From: an uncultured Saprospiraceae bacterium
Lineage (GTDB): Bacteria > Bacteroidota > Bacteroidia > Chitinophagales > Saprospiraceae
Length of the DNA: 9,605 nucleotides
Assembly: GCA_934699305.1 (NCBI GenBank)
Contig: CAKUWM010000088.1
Coordinates: forward strand, 1 to 9,605
Direction: 5' to 3'
The position numbers and the translations under genes were made by a program. This document shows positions 6,495 through 9,605 of the stretch, one piece after another. Each line of letters begins with the position of its first letter. The stretch's first letter is position 1. The notes below the pieces were generated by a model that saw nothing but the letters and a program-made list of their open reading frames with translations, ran no database searches and had not been told where the DNA came from.

Positions 6495-7244
6495 ATGTTC
6501 AACGAACCATTATTTCATTTAGGTCAATACATCAACATGATGAGGTTGGTAATAAGCAGGCCTAATCGATTTAGTATGTTCTGGAAAGAGCTGGTAAGGC
6601 AGATGTACGACATTGGCATCGGATCGTTGCTCATCGTTGCCTTAATATGTATATTTATTGGCGCGGTGACGGCTATTCAGTTTAATTATCAATTAGATGG
6701 TACGTTAGTTCCCAAATATTATATCGGTTACATTGTGCGTGATATCACGCTGATAGAAATGGCACCGACAGTAACCTGTTTGGTTTTAGCGGGTAAAGTT
6801 GGTTCCAACATGGCTTCAGAATTGGGCGGGATGCGTCAAAAGGAGCATATTGATGCCATGGATATAATGGGGGTCAATACGTACAACTTTCTGATAGGTC
6901 CAAAGATTTTAGGTGGAATTTTGGTTATTCCCATGTTGGTTACAGTGGGTGCTGCAATCAGTATTTTGGGAGGATACTTAGCAAGTGTACCTACCGGGAT
7001 GCTTTCAGCAGACCAGTATATACAAGGATTGAATTCATTTTTCGTCCCTTTCAATGTAATATTAATGTTGATTAAGGCCACTGTTTTCAGCTATATCTTA
7101 ACCTCCGTATCCTGTTATCAAGGCTATTATGTCAAGGGAGGAAGCATTGAATTGGGCAAGGCCAGCACGAGGGCCGTTGTCATCAGTGACATACTCATAT
7201 TGATAGCTGATTATATTTTAGCATTATTATTAGCAACCAAATGA
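6495..7244 (+). CDS. mlaE: MlaE-family ABC transporter permease (YrbE)
   Basis: 249 residues, close to the usual 250-260. This is the membrane subunit of the MCE/Mla lipid transporter, which moves phospholipids between inner and outer membranes and supports outer-membrane asymmetry. Hydrophobic segments lie at about 42-62, 138-162, 183-206 and 226-247. The MlaE signature spans about 82-128: RDITLIEMAPTVTCLVLAGK, VGSNMASELGGM and EHIDAMDIMGVN, corresponding to the REFGPVL...AGRVGSAIAAELG...EQIDALEVMGVN pattern of the family. An amphipathic N-terminal helix precedes the first segment, as in MlaE structures. The ATPase gene mlaF starts 10 bases after the stop, so the two form an operon. No MlaD, MlaC or MlaB gene is present in the window. 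Confidence 0.95.
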   Translation: MFNEPLFHLGQYINMMRLVISRPNRFSMFWKELVRQMYDIGIGSLLIVALICIFIGAVTAIQFNYQLDGTLVPKYYIGYIVRDITLIEMAPTVTCLVLAGKVGSNMASELGGMRQKEHIDAMDIMGVNTYNFLIGPKILGGILVIPMLVTVGAAISILGGYLASVPTGMLSADQYIQGLNSFFVPFNVILMLIKATVFSYILTSVSCYQGYYVKGGSIELGKASTRAVVISDILILIADYILALLLATK

Positions 7245-7254
7245 TGGATACAAA

Positions 7255-8013
7255 ATGATAAAAGCCATAAATATCAGAAAATCATTTGGAGAGAATGAGG
7301 TATTAAAGGGGATTACTACGACCTTTTTAGCGGGCAAGTGTAATCTAATAATAGGTAGAAGTGGTGCGGGTAAAACCGTATTGTTAAAGTCATTGGTAGG
7401 TTTAGTAAAGCCGGAAAAAGGTGAGATATGGTTTGATCAAACCAATTTACTATTGCTCAATAAGTTAGAAACAAGGAATCTTCGGAATTTAATGGGCATG
7501 TTATTTCAGGGATCTGCTTTGTTTGACTCGATGACCGTGGAGGAAAATATCCGATTCCCTTTGGATATGTTTACAACGATGACGTATAAAGAAAAATTGG
7601 CACGAGTAAATGAATGTCTTGAAAGAGTGGATTTGGCCGGCAAAAATAAGCTCTTCCCGTCCGAATTAAGTGGTGGAATGCAAAAAAGAGTTGGTATCGC
7701 AAGAGCCATTGTTCTACGCCCACAATATTTATTTTGTGATGAGCCTAATTCAGGATTGGATCCCAAAACATCCATACTTATCGATCAGTTGATTTATTCA
7801 ATTACACAGGAACGAATGATTACAACCGTAATCAATACCCACGACATGAATTCTGTTATGGAGATAGGTGACACCATAAATTACATAGAAAATGGCTTGC
7901 TCGCTTGGCATGGGGGAAAAGAAAATGTACTGGACAGCGACAACGAATCTTTGCAAAATTTCATCTTTGCTTCGCCATTCCTTAAAAAATTGCGTGCAAA
8001 GGCAGAGAAATAA
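7255..8013 (+). CDS. mlaF: MlaF-family ABC transporter ATP-binding protein
   Basis: 252 residues, a single ABC ATPase domain with every motif intact: Walker A GRSGAGKT (34-41), Q-loop around Gln85 (GMLFQGSALFDS), signature LSGGMQKRVGIARA (138-151), Walker B YLFCDEP (158-164, with catalytic Glu163), D-loop SGLD (166-169) and H-loop His196 (NTHDM). The GSALFDSMTVEEN stretch after the Q-loop and the LSGGMQKR form of the signature are typical of the MlaF/Ttg2A branch and tie it to the adjacent MlaE permease. The ATG is 10 bases after the mlaE stop. It powers lipid transport on the cytoplasmic side of the inner membrane. Directly after its stop is a hairpin whose T-run lies on the other strand, so the operon's own terminator is not obvious. 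Confidence 0.96.
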   Translation: MIKAINIRKSFGENEVLKGITTTFLAGKCNLIIGRSGAGKTVLLKSLVGLVKPEKGEIWFDQTNLLLLNKLETRNLRNLMGMLFQGSALFDSMTVEENIRFPLDMFTTMTYKEKLARVNECLERVDLAGKNKLFPSELSGGMQKRVGIARAIVLRPQYLFCDEPNSGLDPKTSILIDQLIYSITQERMITTVINTHDMNSVMEIGDTINYIENGLLAWHGGKENVLDSDNESLQNFIFASPFLKKLRAKAEK

Positions 8014-8049
8014 AAAAGACCCGTAGATTGCCTTTGCAATCCCGGGCCT
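8012..8049 (-). terminator. Strong intrinsic terminator, minus strand
   Basis: On the minus strand the left arm (8049-8036) and right arm (8031-8017) pair as AGG-CCCG, a small internal loop (G against TA), then GATTGC with GCAATC around an AAAG loop. That is 13 pairs including one G-U. A run of six T follows (8017-8012). The plus strand has no T-run after the stem, so the direction is clear. It ends a transcript coming from the gap, just outside the mlaF stop. Confidence 0.75.
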
Positions 8050-8076
8050 GAAGACTAAGGTCTCAAAATAAGAAAA

Positions 8077-8100
8077 CTACTTCTTTTTGGCAAAAGCCAT
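8077..8100 (-). CDS. Seven-codon micro-ORF, MAFAKKK
   Basis: ATG at 8100-8098, then codons for A F A K K K and a TAG stop. It lies within the candidate small RNA, about 28 bases from its predicted 5' end and about 28 bases before the terminator stem. No Shine-Dalgarno sequence precedes it, but the upstream DNA is AT-rich as at other starts here. Three lysines at the end recall leader peptides or basic micropeptides, but no structural gene follows on this strand: the next DNA is antisense to mlaF. Translation is unproven, and an ORF this short can arise by chance. Confidence 0.3.
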   Translation of the reverse strand: MAFAKKK

Positions 8101-8134
8101 ATATCTTACATATTTAAAAAATTCATATATAATA

Positions 8135-8164
8135 TAAACCTATATCATATAACGATTTTTCAAA
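8135..8164 (-). promoter_or_regulatory. Bacteroidota-type promoter for the candidate small RNA
   Basis: On the minus strand TTTG (8164-8161), an 18-base spacer and TAGGTTTA (8142-8135) match TTTG-N18/20-TAnnTTTG with one mismatch. The predicted start is near 8128. Together with the T-run terminator at 8012 this defines a compact transcription unit. Confidence 0.45.
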
Positions 8165-8188
8165 TCATTTTGTTTCATTTCTTTCTTT

Positions 8189-8213
8189 AAAAAATGTCGG
8201 TCATTTCCGACAT
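8189..8213 (-). terminator. Perfect hairpin with T-run, minus strand (or operator)
   Basis: ATGTCGG and CCGACAT pair perfectly (8213-8207 with 8200-8194) around a 6-base loop, followed on the minus strand by five further T (8193-8189). This is a simple intrinsic terminator that would end minus-strand transcription coming from the right, possibly from the gldB side. The same bases form a symmetric TGTCGG-N6-CCGACA site, so a dimeric regulator could also bind here between the two promoter elements. Confidence 0.55.
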
Positions 8214-8225
8214 CTATTCAGTATG

Positions 8226-8233
8226 CAAATATA
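8226..8233 (-). promoter_or_regulatory. Perfect -7 element TATATTTG
   Basis: On the minus strand TATATTTG matches TAnnTTTG exactly. A start near 8220 would lead directly into the hairpin at 8213-8194. No TTTG is found 19-20 bases upstream, so support is partial, and in such AT-rich DNA a chance match is possible. Confidence 0.3.
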
Positions 8234-8686
8234 ATGCCAAGATGAATTCCTTGTCTTATATAATTTAATTTACATATAATATTTTTTATTTTTTCTTCTA
8301 TTTTAGTATGTTTTATTTAATTATATCCAATTTAATTTAATGATTATTTATTAATAGACATAAAATAAAATATTATTTATTTTTTTATTAATTTTTATTA
8401 ACCTCTTAAATCAAACTATATTTTATTCAATACATACCAATTTCGCAAACTCCTTCCCTATCTTTTATTTCATAATTTAACATATTATTAGCGCAAATTC
8501 AAACTCCATGCAAGATGCGCGATTCAGTAAAGTGAGAGGACCAACAATAAAGTTATTCTTTCCATAGCGTTAATCTATCCATTAACGAGTCAGATGTTGA
8601 TTGGAATAAAATTAAAGGGAAAATTTGTTATACACACGTTGTTTATCCAATTCTCCCATATAGAGACATATCCTTTTGTAGCTATC
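8234..8686. other. AT-rich intergenic DNA between gldB and the small-RNA locus
   Basis: No credible protein gene is present. The stretch at about 8260-8430 is almost pure A/T. The only clear structure is a perfect inverted repeat, CGTTAAT-CTATCC-ATTAACG (8568-8587), about 100 bases past the gldB stop. It has no T-run on either strand, so it is a weak candidate for the gldB transcript end. Confidence 0.4.
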
Positions 8687-9605
8687 TTAAGGCTTATATC
8701 GCGCCTCTTCCAATATTTTTTGGGAATTTATTTCCTGAAGCATTTTGTGAATCGGCATATCAGGATGCCTTTTCATATATGCCTCTATAATTGCGCCTCC
8801 CAAATAAGCGGATGTTCGACCGGGTGAATCTGCTGGCATACCCGGCGAAGTTGGCGCTATATCAACATATTTTTGTATTTTTTTAAAGTCCTCACTATAT
8901 ACCATTTTCTCGGAAAGAAAAAACGACCACATTTCTTTTTCGTTCTCACGACAAAAATTGAGTTGTTTTTTGGTGTATCCATAGATTAACGTATCGCGCT
9001 CCGGTTGAATCATCCTTGACAAAAGATAAACTTCCTTACCCTGCTGCACCATATAATCCAATAATGTCTTAGGCTCCCTCTGTGGTAGTAATGAGTTGCG
9101 AATATAATTTTTCAACAAATTAGACACCATGTTGTCTCTATTCATATTATGCTGAACATACGCCGGCCACACCTCTACATTATAATACTTATTGCCCTTA
9201 CCGAAATAGAGATCTAAGCTGATTCCCATTACCGTATCAGATGTTGAAAATACGCCAACTCCAAACTCAGTCAGGCAGGTAAACACTTTTGGTTTTTTGA
9301 GTCCCGGAATCATTGATTGTAACCTGGCAAAGGACGACGCATAATCTTCTTCCTCATTTTTTAAATCACTAAACTTTCCGATTTCTTTTTGATATAAGTC
9401 TTTGATAATCGCACTTTTTTGATATAGAAAAAATATTTTTTGAAAATTTGTGTCCGGTTGATACTGATCATTGATGACTCTAAGGAAATAAATATTGGTA
9501 AATTCCGGATAAAGCAACTCTAATTTTCTCAATCCATCAGCCGGGTTAAGTGTATCCACCTGTGCCAACAGATTTTCGTACCGAATCCATGGCTCTGCCT
9601 TATAG
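8687..9605 (-). CDS. gldB: Gliding-motility lipoprotein GldB homologue (N-terminus missing)
   Basis: The frame stays open to the right edge: upstream of the TTG at 9568 it continues back through IRYENLL and KAEPW, so TTG is not the start. 305 residues are present; only the lipoprotein signal and a few residues should be missing. Family features are RYENLLAQVDTLNPADGLRK with LYPEF near the N-terminus, TLLDYMVQQGKEVYLLSRM, GYTKKQLNFCRENEKEMW, SFFLSEKMVYS and the C-terminal DSPGRTSAYLGGAIIEAYMKRHPD ending in ARYKP. GldB belongs to the outer-membrane Gld/Spr machinery for gliding and, in many Bacteroidota, type IX secretion. The fold relates to DUF2268 zinc proteases, but no HExxH is visible in the equivalent region (DNMVSNLLKNYI), so it is probably not an active protease. 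Confidence 0.85.
   Translation of the reverse strand, partial: YKAEPWIRYENLLAQVDTLNPADGLRKLELLYPEFTNIYFLRVINDQYQPDTNFQKIFFLYQKSAIIKDLYQKEIGKFSDLKNEEEDYASSFARLQSMIPGLKKPKVFTCLTEFGVGVFSTSDTVMGISLDLYFGKGNKYYNVEVWPAYVQHNMNRDNMVSNLLKNYIRNSLLPQREPKTLLDYMVQQGKEVYLLSRMIQPERDTLIYGYTKKQLNFCRENEKEMWSFFLSEKMVYSEDFKKIQKYVDIAPTSPGMPADSPGRTSAYLGGAIIEAYMKRHPDMPIHKMLQEINSQKILEEARYKP

Larger units (their letters stand above)
8012..8128 (-). ncRNA. Candidate small RNA (about 115 nt) with embedded micro-ORF
   Basis: This short unit is inferred from parts: a promoter match at 8135-8164, an expected start near 8128, a seven-codon ORF at 8100-8077, a small hairpin (AGAC-CTTA-GTCT, 8063-8052) and a strong terminator at 8049-8012. 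It matches none of tmRNA, 6S RNA, RNase P RNA or SRP RNA as I know them. It could be a regulatory small RNA, a short mRNA for a micropeptide, or an independently transcribed leader-like RNA. The exact 5' end is an estimate. Confidence 0.45.

Noticed and set aside
8195..8213. Short frame MSEMTDIF on the minus strand within the hairpin
   Set aside because: Its first six codons lie in the stem and loop of the perfect hairpin, so the hairpin explains the sequence better than coding.
8594..8827. Open frame on the + strand past the gldB stop
   Set aside because: Most of it is antisense to the conserved C-terminus of the GldB homologue, and its hydrophobic composition is accidental.
1..9605. CRISPR arrays, tRNA or rRNA genes, insertion sequences, integrase or toxin-antitoxin genes
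   Set aside because: I saw no spaced direct repeats, cloverleaf sequences, transposase motifs or attachment-site duplications. The window reads as stable chromosomal DNA.

Overview
The window looks like chromosomal DNA from an AT-rich, gliding-type member of the Bacteroidota. Evidence for this is a GldB-family protein at the right edge, a lipoprotein resembling the Bacteroidota-restricted DUF4348 group, start codons mostly without a Shine-Dalgarno sequence, and several promoter-like elements close to the TTTG-N18/20-TAnnTTTG consensus of that phylum. The order within the phylum cannot be fixed; Saprospiria- or Chitinophagia-like is only a guess. I see no rRNA, tRNA, CRISPR array, insertion sequence or phage gene.

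Left part, + strand (1-2503): the end of a class I SAM-dependent methyltransferase, then a promoter-like element and a three-gene unit encoding LemA, a small cytoplasmic TPM-domain protein, and a secreted/membrane TPM-domain protein with a glycine-rich tail. The unit probably serves the cell envelope. A long imperfect hairpin at 2655-2704 sits where this unit meets the opposing genes.

Centre (2823-6089): a minus-strand pair, a Sfp-type 4'-phosphopantetheinyl transferase followed by a small lipoprotein, joined by a 4-base ATGA overlap. Next come a + strand gene for a single seven-bladed WD40 propeller and a convergent minus-strand gene for an exported protein with two PDZ domains and no protease domain.

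Right part (6090-9605): a very AT-rich divergent intergenic region, then mlaE-mlaF, the permease and ATPase of a phospholipid-trafficking ABC transporter, with no MCE (MlaD) gene next to them. On the far side, facing mlaF, is a gldB homologue that runs off the window edge.

The 673-base gap between mlaF and gldB is the least explained part of the window. On the minus strand it holds two promoter-like elements, two hairpins followed by T-runs, and a seven-codon reading frame (MAFAKKK) placed between a good promoter match and a strong intrinsic terminator. The simplest reading is a small RNA gene of roughly 115 nt, possibly carrying a micropeptide. Most of the protein genes concern the envelope (LemA/TPM, lipoprotein, exported PDZ protein, Mla transporter, GldB), but they form separate transcription units and do not look like one pathway.
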